This document shows positions 24,652 through 34,103 of a stretch of DNA of 64,000 bases, in pieces. The translations under genes and the position numbers were made by a program. Position 1 is the stretch's first letter. The number at the start of each line of letters is the position of its first letter. This DNA comes from G963663365 sp963663365 (GTDB taxonomy: Bacteria; Hinthialibacterota; Hinthialibacteria; Hinthialibacterales; G963663365), in assembly GCA_963663365.2 (NCBI GenBank), contig CAXXIH010000001.1:992001-1056000 (forward strand), written 5' to 3'. Below the pieces are notes generated by a model that had not been told where the DNA came from, made no database searches, and was given only the letters and a program-made list of their open reading frames with translations.

Positions 24652-26235
24652 ATGATGAAAATCCATTCCAAAAGTCTTCTCATCGCTTTGATTATGCCTG
24701 TCACGGTGTTTGGAATTGAGGGGGCAGAGATTCCGGCCTTGGATATTCCTGATGACCAAATTATCGAAGCCTATGAGATGGCGGCACAAAAAAATGTGCT
24801 GGCCGCAGTCAATCCGAAAATTTTTCCCGGTTATTGGTCGGTTTGCGCCGATGGGCAGGGATTCGGTTACGGTTACACGTACCCCTCGCTCGATGGGCAC
24901 CAGATGAGCGATGCGCTGCTTTGGCTGGGCCAGGCTGATGTTGTGAAAGCGAACTGGGACTATGTGAAGCAGTATCAGAAACCAAATGGGCAGCTGCCGA
25001 TTGCGATTTTTCCGGACAGTGCCAATAAGTGGATCGGCCCCGCCTCCTGCCAGGCGCAGGTGGATGCGAACGGGGCGCTTTATCGCCATTGGGTGCCCGG
25101 AGATCCATTGCGGGCCTTAGCCGGGCCGACTTATATCCAAAACGCCGACTCGATTTTCCGATTCACACAGGATCGTGAATGGCTTTTAGAGCAACTCCCC
25201 TCCATTAATCTTGCTGCCGATTATCTCGCATCGCTGACAACCGAAGAAGGAGCGGTCAAAGGCGCGGGCTATTATATCGAACGGCCAACCCGTGTTGAGT
25301 ATGACGGTATCGCGCAATGCCATGCCGTGGATGCGTTCCGGCGTATAGCCGCGTTAAACGAGATCGCAGGTGATGTTGCAGCCGCCAAGAAATACCGGCA
25401 GTACGCTGACCGGATACAGACTCATTTTAGAAACCGGTTTTGGAGCGGAAATCATTTTGGAGAATATATCCATCCGGAGCGGGGATTGATCGCAACGCAT
25501 GGCTTGACCGATGTCGATTGGTGCGCGATTGCCACAGGCGTTGCCAGTGCGAAACAGTGCGAAATTGTATGGCCGCAACTGAAGAGCGAAAAACTGTTTT
25601 ACTACGGCGGAATGCCCACGGGGATCGCTACACATCCTGAAACCTATGAGGCGTGGGAATCGACTTATTCCGACACGATGGATTTGGCGGCGATGGGCCG
25701 TGTTTGGTACCTGGAGGCCTGGGCGCGGGCGCGTATGGGTGACGGGGAAGGGCTTGTGGACACGATCCGGCGGGTCTGTAAGGCTGGCCGTGAACACGGC
25801 TATTACTGGCGGGAGCGGTACAACGAGGAAGGCGGTTACGGCGCGGAAATGTATTGCGAGTATCCCGCCAATCTCATCCGGATTGTCCAACGTTTTCTGT
25901 TCGGCGTTGAAATGCATTTGGATGGAACATTGGTGCTTGCGCCTACTGCGCCGGAAGAATTTTGGAAACAAGGCTTTGGACAAACGCTTGCCTGGTATGA
26001 CCGGCTGCTTGAATACAAGATGCAGGAGGGACGGATCGAAGGAACGTATTTCGGCAAAAGCCAACGATTGGGTGTAAGGCTTCTGTCTGCCGGTAGCGGT
26101 CAGACGGTTCACGCATTTATCGATGGGGATGAGGTCAAAGCCGAGCGAGACGGGAAACTGGTGTTTATCAATCTACTTGCTTCCAACAAAGAGCAGGAGT
26201 GCCGGTTTGAGATTGGCGGAAGAGCGGCAGAATAA
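24652..26235 (+). CDS. Secreted six-hairpin (alpha/alpha)6-barrel glycosidase
   Basis: 527 residues with a signal peptide (about 1-24, KSLLIALIMPVTVFGIEGAE). The body is a typical (alpha/alpha)6 toroid as in GH78, GH63, GH37 and GH116 enzymes: WSVCADGQGFGYGYTYPSLDG and MSDALLWLGQADVVKANWDYV in the first helices, ADSIFRFTQDREWLLEQLPSI, CHAVDAFRRIAAL, YAEW-like YEAWESTYSDTMDL with acidic residues late in the barrel, and HLDGTLVLAPTAPEEFW, which resembles the closing beta domain of such enzymes. Activity against a plant- or algae-type oligosaccharide (for instance rhamnoside or glucoside) is likely, but the family is not fixed. Two ATG codons (24652, 24655) are possible starts. Single gene, no clear ribosome binding site. 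Confidence 0.75.
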   Translation: MMKIHSKSLLIALIMPVTVFGIEGAEIPALDIPDDQIIEAYEMAAQKNVLAAVNPKIFPGYWSVCADGQGFGYGYTYPSLDGHQMSDALLWLGQADVVKANWDYVKQYQKPNGQLPIAIFPDSANKWIGPASCQAQVDANGALYRHWVPGDPLRALAGPTYIQNADSIFRFTQDREWLLEQLPSINLAADYLASLTTEEGAVKGAGYYIERPTRVEYDGIAQCHAVDAFRRIAALNEIAGDVAAAKKYRQYADRIQTHFRNRFWSGNHFGEYIHPERGLIATHGLTDVDWCAIATGVASAKQCEIVWPQLKSEKLFYYGGMPTGIATHPETYEAWESTYSDTMDLAAMGRVWYLEAWARARMGDGEGLVDTIRRVCKAGREHGYYWRERYNEEGGYGAEMYCEYPANLIRIVQRFLFGVEMHLDGTLVLAPTAPEEFWKQGFGQTLAWYDRLLEYKMQEGRIEGTYFGKSQRLGVRLLSAGSGQTVHAFIDGDEVKAERDGKLVFINLLASNKEQECRFEIGGRAAE

Positions 26236-26690
26236 AAGCCAGCGAGGGAGCGCGGCCGGTATTGTGATGTTATAGAGCCCTCCAACAGAATTTCAATTTC
26301 CAGTTTCACAATATGAACCAGCAGCAACGTAACCTAAGGCCGAGGTTTTGGCTCTACAAATATTTATGTAAGGGCCGCGTGCCAGGGATTTGTCCGGCCA
26401 AATTCCAGCGAGCCAAAGCGGCCTTATTAATTAATCGAACCGTAGCGTCCATTAAAGTTATAAAGCGCCCGGTAAGGCACTAGAAAACACAAAAACGATT
26501 TCCATAAGTGGTTGATAACAATAAAGATAGCTGGTGTCTAACATCTTGCCCAAAACGGTGCAGGGGATATGAAAAATCATTGCTTCGCAATAAGAAAATG
26601 ATAGCTTAAGCAACATTCACATATGAAAGTGTTCCATGGGCGCAGCATGGTTCCCCGTTCCTGCGAGATTTAGGTTTTGGGGGTTTCCTT
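26236..26690. other. Intergenic region, 455 bases, nothing recognised
   Basis: AT-rich spacer between a glycosidase gene and fliG. No coding frame with a convincing start, no terminator with a T run, and no recognised RNA were seen. It must carry the fliG promoter. Confidence 0.5.
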
Positions 26691-27713
26691 ATGGTTCGTG
26701 GTTCACAAGAAAAGGCGAAACTTACGGGCCGGAAAAAAGCCTCCATTCTCATGGTCACATTGGGGGCTACCGTGGCTGCGGATGTATACCGATCTCTTTC
26801 AGACGAAGAGATCGAGCAGATCACCCTTGAAATAGCCAACCTGGGCACTGTGCCGCAAGAACTTACCACTCAGGTCATTGAGGAATTCTATCACACCGCA
26901 ATGGCCAAGCAGTATATGGGTTCAGGCGGTATTTCTACGGCCCGGGAGATTCTGGAAAAGGCCTTGGGACCGAGCAAGGCTATGGAGATTATCGAACGTC
27001 TCCAAGGCATGTTGCAGGGGTCTCCGTTCGATTTTCTAAGAAAAGTCGATCCCAATAATCTGTTAAACTTTATCCGTAATGAACACCCACAGACTGTTGC
27101 ATTGATTTTGGCTCATTTGGAATATGCGCAGTCGGCGGTCATTATGTCGGCTTTGCAGCCGGAATTGCAGACCGAGGTTGCGCTACGCATCGCCACGATG
27201 GACCAAACCGCACCGGAGATTATTTCGGAAGTAGAACGCGTTTTGGAACGGAAAATTGCCACGGTTTTGTCCCAGGAGTTTACGGCGGCGGGCGGTATTG
27301 AAGCCCTGGCCGAACTGCTTAACCGTGTGGACCGGGCCACGGAAAAGGGGATTATGGAGGCCCTGGAAGAGGAGAATCAGGAATTGGCGGTGGAGATCAA
27401 GAAACTGATGTTCACCTTCGACGATGTGATGCTTCTCGACGATAAGGCGATTCAGGCCGTCCTTAAAGAAGTCGATATGAAAGAAGTTGCTGTCGCGCTT
27501 AAAGGCGCGAACGAAGAGGTGAAAGAGAAAATCTTCAGCAATGTTTCCTCCCGGGCCGCTGAGAATATGCGTGAAGAGATGGAGTTTATGGGACCTGTGC
27601 GGGTCAAGCAGGTAGAGGAGGCCCAACAGAAAATTGTGGCCGTGATCCGCCGTCTGGAGGAATCGGGTGAGATTATTATCGCCCGGGGAGGCAGCGAAGA
27701 AATGCTTGCCTAA
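26691..27713 (+). CDS. fliG: Flagellar motor switch protein FliG
   Basis: 340 residues, the normal length. FliG forms the rotor ring of the flagellar C-ring between FliF and FliM and takes up torque from the stator. The N-terminal domain contains LTGRKKASILMVTLG (about 11-25) and the middle domain the EHPQT motif at 131-135. The C-terminal domain carries FTFDDVMLLDDKAIQAVLKE (about 240-260) with the charged torque helix, and ends LEESGEIII. All domains are present, so the gene appears functional. It is unusual in standing alone: no fliF, fliH, fliM or other flagellar gene is within the window, while most bacteria have fliG inside a fliF-fliG-fliH operon. Confidence 0.97.
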   Translation: MVRGSQEKAKLTGRKKASILMVTLGATVAADVYRSLSDEEIEQITLEIANLGTVPQELTTQVIEEFYHTAMAKQYMGSGGISTAREILEKALGPSKAMEIIERLQGMLQGSPFDFLRKVDPNNLLNFIRNEHPQTVALILAHLEYAQSAVIMSALQPELQTEVALRIATMDQTAPEIISEVERVLERKIATVLSQEFTAAGGIEALAELLNRVDRATEKGIMEALEEENQELAVEIKKLMFTFDDVMLLDDKAIQAVLKEVDMKEVAVALKGANEEVKEKIFSNVSSRAAENMREEMEFMGPVRVKQVEEAQQKIVAVIRRLEESGEIIIARGGSEEMLA

Positions 27714-27802
27714 ACCTGTTGGATTGAAATGTCCAGCCAAGGCCAATCTACTTAATTGCAATGATAAATTTTTATCTCATTTATGCTTGAATGTTACATC
27801 TT

Positions 27803-29284
27803 TTACGGTTGTTCCTCTGTGCCTATGATGGATTCCAATTTTGAATTAGCGGTTTGGCATTTTTCGGCGGCGGTGGCGTAATCCTTGGCATCGAAAGCCT
27901 TGGCGATTTCGGCAGCGATATCCGTGAAAATTTCCTCCTGTACATCCTTCGGAGCCTCAATCCCTTTTTTCTGAAAGTGTTTGAAAAAGCGGGTGCGGTT
28001 GGCCAGCAGTTTTGCAAAACCGGCGTAGGCGCGGTCGTGGGGATCGTCACCGGCCACAGGTTGACGTTCCTCTCTGGAGAGCAATGCAGGAAACGGCGCG
28101 TGCGGCTCGGCCTGATACCAAAATGCGGTGCTGGAATAGTCGTTGGCAAAATTATTGGCGTGTCCGTGCTCGATGGTCATCTTAACTGATTTTTGGAACC
28201 GGACCGGATCCGCAACATGAAAGCGGTACATTGAGGTTTTTCCGAGGTAATTCTTATTGCCGATCACGTGGAAACCCGTATATGGCCCGGCGTATTCAAT
28301 ATTCGGACATGCGCCGCCGCCGAAACATTCCTCTGTGCCGGTGCCGTGCATAGCCGGAGGCCAAGCTTCGCCATCGATAAAAATCATATCGTCACCCTCG
28401 CCATACCAGGTTTCGAAGAAATTATGCACATTCAGGAAATAACCGACGAAATTCCCATGGCCTTTTGCATCGAGAATTACATAGTTTTCGGCACCGTCCG
28501 GATTCTTTTCACCGGTGAGGGGGGTATTGATTGCATCGCCGATTGCTTTGGTGGGATTGTTTCGTCTCCATTGTGCATGGAACCGGCCGATATCCGGATC
28601 GATGTGATCCATTTTTTCGTAATCGATGTGATACCAAACCGCCTGCATTTGTTGGTTGGCTTCATTTGTCAGGGTTAGCCGCGCACCATCCGAAAACGGC
28701 ATAGGGAAATAGGAGTTGAAACCAACGCTGAGGGTGGAGGCTTTGTTGCCCAAGAGTTCGGCCCCCTCGTTTACAGTTACCATCAGCGAGCGAAAAAAAC
28801 GTATCCGGCCATGCCCCTGCCCGAAGAAGTCGCCGAATGGCGTTTCAATGCTGGGACTGGTTTCTCCATCCCAATATGCACGCAGGACTAGATCGCGAAG
28901 AAAACCGGGATCGCCGGGTTCCGAAAAAGAGCGAATCATCGTGAAATAGATATGGCGAATGCAACCGGCTCCTTCGATGTTAGCCAGTTCCAGTGTTTCG
29001 CCGGGGGGGATGGTACGGAAATCCACGTTGGCTCCTGACTGGTCCCAGCTGGATGCCCGCGCGCTGCTGCTATTACGAAGAATCAGCATGTCGGAAAAAA
29101 TCGACTCCACCATTGGCCTTCCAGGAGATGTATTGCTTGTCTCGTCGTTCTGCATTGTGTCAGAAGTACTTTTTTCTTCCGCACGCGCAACTCGCTCGGG
29201 ATAAACGGTCACTGCCAAGATGCCGATGGCCGCGATTATTGGCAGCATAAGTGTTAATGCGTCAGGATTTTTCCGCGAGATCAT
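27803..29284 (-). CDS. Secreted GH172-family (DUF2961) glycosidase
   Basis: 493 residues with an N-terminal hydrophobic segment (about 12-28), so exported or anchored. The DUF2961 core is clear: LRAYWDGETSPSIETPFGDFF (about 133-153) and later FIDGEAWPPAMHGTGTEECFG (about 300-320) with the glutamates expected in the active site region. GH172 is known to include difructose-dianhydride-I synthase/hydrolase and alpha-D-arabinofuranosidase or fructofuranosidase activities acting on furanoside sugars. It stands divergent to a GH32 gene across a 312-base spacer, which fits a fructan-related task. The C-terminal 60 residues are helical and may help oligomerise the enzyme. Confidence 0.85.
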   Translation of the reverse strand: MISRKNPDALTLMLPIIAAIGILAVTVYPERVARAEEKSTSDTMQNDETSNTSPGRPMVESIFSDMLILRNSSSARASSWDQSGANVDFRTIPPGETLELANIEGAGCIRHIYFTMIRSFSEPGDPGFLRDLVLRAYWDGETSPSIETPFGDFFGQGHGRIRFFRSLMVTVNEGAELLGNKASTLSVGFNSYFPMPFSDGARLTLTNEANQQMQAVWYHIDYEKMDHIDPDIGRFHAQWRRNNPTKAIGDAINTPLTGEKNPDGAENYVILDAKGHGNFVGYFLNVHNFFETWYGEGDDMIFIDGEAWPPAMHGTGTEECFGGGACPNIEYAGPYTGFHVIGNKNYLGKTSMYRFHVADPVRFQKSVKMTIEHGHANNFANDYSSTAFWYQAEPHAPFPALLSREERQPVAGDDPHDRAYAGFAKLLANRTRFFKHFQKKGIEAPKDVQEEIFTDIAAEIAKAFDAKDYATAAEKCQTANSKLESIIGTEEQP

Positions 29285-29596
29285 GGCTCTATCTCCTTTT
29301 CCTACTGATTTACCCGGTTTGTTCAGACCCGTTATAGCGATGAAGTGCGTTAGGCCTGTGTATTAAAAGAGTGGAAACCTAATTTCAAAACCTGACCAGG
29401 ATTATAGCAGATATTAGGGATAAAAAATCATCATCTTTGGGGATCGAAAATGGCAGCATGAGTTATGCTGGTTTTTAAGGTAATGCTTCATTGATCAAAA
29501 AGTCTCGGAGAGTGGTCATAAATAGCCTATCAGGTTGCATCTCGTCATCGTGGTGCTGAGGTGCTAAAATGAGTACGCAGTGCATGAGGTTGAAGA
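29285..29596. other. Divergent promoter region between GH172 and GH32 genes, 312 bases
   Basis: No gene is seen. The spacer is AT-rich and must carry both promoters; no clear operator palindrome was picked out by eye. Confidence 0.45.
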
Positions 29597-31900
29597 ATGA
29601 TGAAACAAGAAGTATGGAAAGTGATGGTAATGGTTGTCTTTTGTACAATTCTCGCAGCCACCGCGATGACGGAATCATCTTCGATGCTTGCTGACAAGAC
29701 ATTGGTGGCTTGGGTGTCGCCTGCAACACTGGACCAACATGGCGGCACGGTTCTGACTATCGATAACGGTGACGGTGCGTTCGATGGCATTGTCTTCGGT
29801 GAAATTGAATCAAAACGCTGGATGCCGGGCAGCGATGGATTTCGGCGCACGAACAAGGAGCAAAAAGCATGGGCGCCGGAAAGTGTGGGACCGGGGCAAT
29901 TTGTGCAGATTGCAATTGTGTATCGGGGGCAAGAAGTTGAAGTCTACCGGGAGGGGCGTCTCTATACAAAATACACAATGCCAAATCCTCCTCAGAAATT
30001 CGGGCCGCAACCGGTTGTGCTGTTTGGACTGCGTCACCTTGATGCAAAAGACCGGGATAATGCTTTTATCGGGCGTATTAAAGACGCACGTATCTATGAC
30101 CGGGCCTTAGATGAACGGAGCATCTCCGCAATGAAACCCGGGCAAACTCTTAGCGGCTCTGAACCGTGGGCCTGGTGGTCGTTTGGGGATGATGGTCTAC
30201 GTGAAAAGACAGGCCGATTTAACGAAATGAAACTGGTTGGCGATGTTTCGGTTCAAGATGGATGTCTGGTGTTGCCGGGGAATGGAGCAACGTTAATCAC
30301 AACATTCTCAGCAACAGAGTCTGAGAATGATGCCATGCTGGCTCCGGTTCCACGGGCATGGTCGGTTGAGGGAGCAGTTCCCGATGAAGTGGTGCGTTCA
30401 GCACGACTATTACGGGAGAAGTTCCTCGAAGATCCTTATCGGCCCGGATATCATTTTTGTGTGCCCGAAGATATGGGGATGCCGGGCGATCCCAATGGCG
30501 CGTTTTACCACAATGGGCGTTACCATCTGATGTATCTGTATGAACGGAACGGAAAAGGCTTTTGTTGGGGGCATATTTCCAGTAAGGACTTGGTTCATTG
30601 GCGGCATCACCCGGATGCCATCGGCCCCGGTGCGGGAGACGAGGGCTGTTTTAGCGGTGGAGCGTTTGTTGATGATGACGGAGCCGCCTATTTGTCGTAC
30701 TGGATGCTGTGGGGAGATAAGGGCATTGGTATTGCGAAAAGCAACGATGCAGACTTTAGCGTGTGGACGAAATCTGATGTCAATCCGGTTATCAAATCGA
30801 CGGAATGGGGTGTTACCGAAGCGAAAGATGTTGATGGGAAGACATTCTATTACGGCTCAGCCGATCCTTCGAATATTTGGAAAAAGGATGGCCGGTACTA
30901 CATGCTGACCGGTAATCTTTTGGTTTTAAATAAACTTGGACGTGAGCCTGATTCTCCATTGGAAGAACAAGGAGACCGGCTTTATTTGCTTGCCTCGGAC
31001 GATTTGAGAACATGGGAATACCAGCATGTTTTCTATCAGCGAAAACCGGATTGGACTGACCGTAGCGAAGACAATATGTGTCCGAGTTTTCTGCCGTTAC
31101 CTTTCGATGCGGATGGGGGACCTGCGAGCGACAAGCACCTTCTGCTGTTTATTAGCCACAACAAAGGTTGCCAATACTACATCGGCGACTATCGCGATGA
31201 CCATTTTTATCCCGATTCCCATGGGCGGATGACCTGGATCGATAATACCTTTTTTGCTCCTGAAGCCCTGATCGACGGCCAAGGCCGTCAGGTCATGTGG
31301 GCCTGGTTGACCGATAATCCCCCTGATGAAAAACAAAAAGGCTGGTCAGGGGTGTATGGGATGCCGCGTTCTTTGTGGCTTGGTGCTGACGGCACTCTTC
31401 GTATGGCGCCGATAAAAGAACTGCAAATGCTTCGCGACTGCGAAAAAACGTGGAATGGACTTACCTTGGGCGACGGCGCTTTGCATAAGTTAGACGGTAT
31501 TCAGGGCGATTCATGCGAATTGCTGCTTGAAATAGCATGCGGTAGCGCGAAACGTAGTGGAGTTAAAGTCCGTATGTCCGGCGGCGCGGAGGAAGAGACT
31601 TCGGTCTATTATGATGCCGAGAAACAAGAACTAGTGTTCGATTCCACAAAGAGTGGTTTGCCTGTTCGTTCGGTTGTTGAACGTGCCCCGTTGGTATTGA
31701 GCGATGGGGAGAACCTGCACTTACGCGTGTTTGTGGATAAATCCGTTGTTGAGGTTTTTGCCAATGACCGTCAGGCCATAACCCGCCGTGTCTATCCGAC
31801 ACGAGACGATAGCCTGGGCGCTACGCTGTTTTCCGAAGGTGGAAAGGCAGAATTCAAAATCGTCAAAGCCTGGCGAATGATGCCTTCCCAACCGTATTAG
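29597..31900 (+). CDS. Secreted GH32-like protein with N-terminal LamG domain
   Basis: 767 residues. A short signal sequence (about 1-25) leads to a LamG/concanavalin-like domain (about 34-190, with ARIYDRALDERSI near its end), then a five-bladed propeller GH32 domain (about 285-620) and the C-terminal beta-sandwich with LRVFVDKSVVEVFANDRQ (about 705-722). The nucleophile motif is present as GDPNG (Asp298), followed by HISSKDLVHW. The central RDP motif appears as ADPS, and the EC motif reads DNMCPSF, so the usual Glu next to Cys is replaced by Met; an ED pair lies just before it. GH32 enzymes hydrolyse beta-fructosides such as sucrose, inulin or levan. Whether this branch is active on fructans or another furanoside is uncertain. 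Confidence 0.85.
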   Translation: MMKQEVWKVMVMVVFCTILAATAMTESSSMLADKTLVAWVSPATLDQHGGTVLTIDNGDGAFDGIVFGEIESKRWMPGSDGFRRTNKEQKAWAPESVGPGQFVQIAIVYRGQEVEVYREGRLYTKYTMPNPPQKFGPQPVVLFGLRHLDAKDRDNAFIGRIKDARIYDRALDERSISAMKPGQTLSGSEPWAWWSFGDDGLREKTGRFNEMKLVGDVSVQDGCLVLPGNGATLITTFSATESENDAMLAPVPRAWSVEGAVPDEVVRSARLLREKFLEDPYRPGYHFCVPEDMGMPGDPNGAFYHNGRYHLMYLYERNGKGFCWGHISSKDLVHWRHHPDAIGPGAGDEGCFSGGAFVDDDGAAYLSYWMLWGDKGIGIAKSNDADFSVWTKSDVNPVIKSTEWGVTEAKDVDGKTFYYGSADPSNIWKKDGRYYMLTGNLLVLNKLGREPDSPLEEQGDRLYLLASDDLRTWEYQHVFYQRKPDWTDRSEDNMCPSFLPLPFDADGGPASDKHLLLFISHNKGCQYYIGDYRDDHFYPDSHGRMTWIDNTFFAPEALIDGQGRQVMWAWLTDNPPDEKQKGWSGVYGMPRSLWLGADGTLRMAPIKELQMLRDCEKTWNGLTLGDGALHKLDGIQGDSCELLLEIACGSAKRSGVKVRMSGGAEEETSVYYDAEKQELVFDSTKSGLPVRSVVERAPLVLSDGENLHLRVFVDKSVVEVFANDRQAITRRVYPTRDDSLGATLFSEGGKAEFKIVKAWRMMPSQPY

Positions 31901-32229
31901 AATTACCTTAAAGCAGTGAAACCTAGATGGGAGACTGTGACGTGAAATCCTAGTGTATATTGAATTTCTTAGTTTGCATGCCAATACTTAGCCGCAACAT
32001 TGTATCTCGCCATTGCGATTTTGATGTGCTAAAATTTACTTGCTCGATAGAATTACATGTTGCGGATTGGCTTTTGCGTTGGGATTCCCTGTTATCCGAC
32101 ACGGCAAAGACACCGGTGAGACTAAGCCGAATTGGGATTGATGTAATTTGCGTGCAATCAATTAAGCGTACCGACCCGGGAGAATGTCAGATTCGATGAA
32201 AAAGTCCCGGTGAATTTGAGGCAAAGAGC
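31901..32229. other. Intergenic region, 329 bases, nothing recognised
   Basis: A spacer between the GH32 gene and the AAA ATPase gene. A short open frame at 31960-32199 has no homology-like features and no ribosome binding site. It probably carries the promoter of the ATPase pair. Confidence 0.45.
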
Positions 32230-33477
32230 ATGAGGACGAAATTTCCGCAGACAAAGAAAAAGGGAATACCCCGCATTGAATCCCTTAAGGTGGAGAACTA
32301 CCGGGCCTTAAAGAACGTGACACTAGATAAACTGACTCCCATGACAGTTTTACTTGGGCCTAACGGCAGCGGAAAATCTACCATTTTCGATGTATTTAAC
32401 TTTCTATCTGAATGTTTTCAGTATGGGCTGCGCCATGCCTGGGATCGCAGAGGGCGTGGTCATGAGCTAAAAAGCCGTGGTGCGGATGGCTCTATAGTGT
32501 TTGAACTGAAATATCGTGAACAACCAAGTACTCCTATAATCACCTATCGACTGGGTATTGACGAAGGGGCAAAGGGGCCTGAAGTCGTAGAAGAATGGTT
32601 GCAGTGGCGCCGTGGGAGTAAGGGGCAGCCATTCCGATTTATTGAATTTAAACGAGGAGCCGGGAGAGCTGCTAGTGGCGAAGCCCCTGACGCCGATGAT
32701 AAAAGAGTTGAAAGCAAACTTCGATCTCCGGATTTAATTGCAGTGAATACCCTGGGGCAGTTTGCAGAGCATCCTCGAGTTGCCGCCCTTAGAGAATTTA
32801 TTGCCGACTGGTATGTATCCTATCTTTCAATTGATCAAACCCGCAATCAACCGGAGGCCGGACCTCAGGAACGACTCAGTAAAACAGGAGAAAACCTGCC
32901 AAATGTGATTCAATATCTCAAAGAGCAGCATCCTGACCGTTTGGAAAAAATATTCAGCATCTTACGCCAGCGTATTCCCCGGTTGGAGCGGGTTGACGCC
33001 GATCCTATGCCCGATGGCCGTCTGCTTCTTCAAATAAAAGACGCCCCATTCGATAAACCGGTACTCGCAAAATATGCATCGGATGGAACCATGAAGTTGT
33101 TGGCTTATCTGACCGTTTTGCATGACCCAGAACCACCTCATTTTATTGGTATTGAAGAACCGGAAAACTTTTTGCATCCGCGATTATTGCCGGAATTGGC
33201 TGAAGAATGCCGTGCGGCCTCTGAAAATGCGCAATTGCTGATTACGAGCCATTCACCCTTTTTGTTAAATGCGATGCGAGCGGAAGAAGTGCGTGTGCTT
33301 TACCGCGATGAAAAAGGTTTTACTAAAGCGGTTAAAACCTCGGATATTCAAGGGATCCCTGAAATGATGCAAGCGGGGGCGGCTCTCGGCTATCTTTGGA
33401 TGGAAGGTCATTTTGGTTTCGGCGATCCGTTAAACAACTCCGGCTCCCCGAAGATCGTTAAAAAGGGGAAGAAATAA
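32230..33477 (+). CDS. AAA ATPase of the AAA_15/AAA_21 (OLD/SMC-like) type
   Basis: 415 residues, cytoplasmic. The ABC/SMC-type ATPase begins with IESLKVENYRALKNVTL, Walker A GPNGSGKST at 43-51, then a long insertion, and ends with Walker B and acidic FIGIEEPENFLHP (about 313-325) and the switch ITSHSPFLLN. This is the organisation of RecF/OLD-like predicted ATPases. The stop codon overlaps the start of the next gene (TAATG at 33475-33479), so the two proteins are translationally coupled. The pairing with a DUF4276 protein is seen in many genomes and is widely suspected to be a defence cassette, by analogy with PARIS, AbiL-type and OLD nuclease systems. No direct proof in the sequence. Confidence 0.88.
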   Translation: MRTKFPQTKKKGIPRIESLKVENYRALKNVTLDKLTPMTVLLGPNGSGKSTIFDVFNFLSECFQYGLRHAWDRRGRGHELKSRGADGSIVFELKYREQPSTPIITYRLGIDEGAKGPEVVEEWLQWRRGSKGQPFRFIEFKRGAGRAASGEAPDADDKRVESKLRSPDLIAVNTLGQFAEHPRVAALREFIADWYVSYLSIDQTRNQPEAGPQERLSKTGENLPNVIQYLKEQHPDRLEKIFSILRQRIPRLERVDADPMPDGRLLLQIKDAPFDKPVLAKYASDGTMKLLAYLTVLHDPEPPHFIGIEEPENFLHPRLLPELAEECRAASENAQLLITSHSPFLLNAMRAEEVRVLYRDEKGFTKAVKTSDIQGIPEMMQAGAALGYLWMEGHFGFGDPLNNSGSPKIVKKGKK

Positions 33478-34103
33478 TGCCGAGGCAATTGGTTGTTTTT
33501 GTTGAAGAATATTCTATGGAGGCCGCTCTGGGAATTCTCTTGCCGAAGATGCTTGGTGATATGGAATTTCAGATTATCCGTTTTCAATGCAAAGATGACT
33601 TGCTTAAGAACCTGCCAAGGCGGCTAAGGGGGTATCGCCATTGGTTACCGCAAGATTGGTCCATTTTGGTCTTGGTCGATAGAGATGCTGATGATTGCGC
33701 CGAACTAAAACGACAACTTGAAGACCATGCACGCGCGGCCGGATTTCAAACAAAAACGATGTCTGCTTCCGGCCAACATTTTGAAGTGACCAATAGAATT
33801 GTTATTGAAGAACTTGAATCTTGGTATTTCGGAGATTGGTCTGCGGTTCAATCCGCTTATCCCAGAGTGAATTCAAGAATTCCTCAGCAAGCCCCTTATC
33901 GTAATCCCGATGATATCAAAGGAGGTACTTGTGAAGCACTGGAACGTATATTGGTGAGGGCTGGATATTTTTCAACGGGTCTTAGAAAAGTAGAATGTGC
34001 ACGTGAAATCGCCCAATGTATGGATCTCCAACAAAATCGTTCACACAGCTTCAATGTATTCAGCAAGGCAATTCAGACGATACTTGCGGGAAGCATAGCA
34101 TGA
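33477..34103 (+). CDS. DUF4276 protein, predicted TOPRIM-like partner of the AAA ATPase
   Basis: 208 residues. The N-terminus QLVVFVEEYSMEAAL corresponds to the first TOPRIM acidic motif (normally VEGxTE), and LVLVDRDADD (66-73) to the DxD motif; EELESWYFGD (about 118-127) and NPDDIKGG follow the DUF4276 pattern. TOPRIM proteins of this kind often act as nucleases or nucleic-acid-processing effectors gated by an AAA partner. Its start overlaps the ATPase stop by one base. The fit of the acidic residues is good but the first motif lacks the Gly after VE. A defence role is inference. Confidence 0.78.
   Translation: MPRQLVVFVEEYSMEAALGILLPKMLGDMEFQIIRFQCKDDLLKNLPRRLRGYRHWLPQDWSILVLVDRDADDCAELKRQLEDHARAAGFQTKTMSASGQHFEVTNRIVIEELESWYFGDWSAVQSAYPRVNSRIPQQAPYRNPDDIKGGTCEALERILVRAGYFSTGLRKVECAREIAQCMDLQQNRSHSFNVFSKAIQTILAGSIA

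Noticed and set aside
25354..26112. A 252-codon minus-strand frame over the six-hairpin glycosidase
   Set aside because: Antisense shadow with low-complexity character; the plus-strand frame is clearly a glycosidase.
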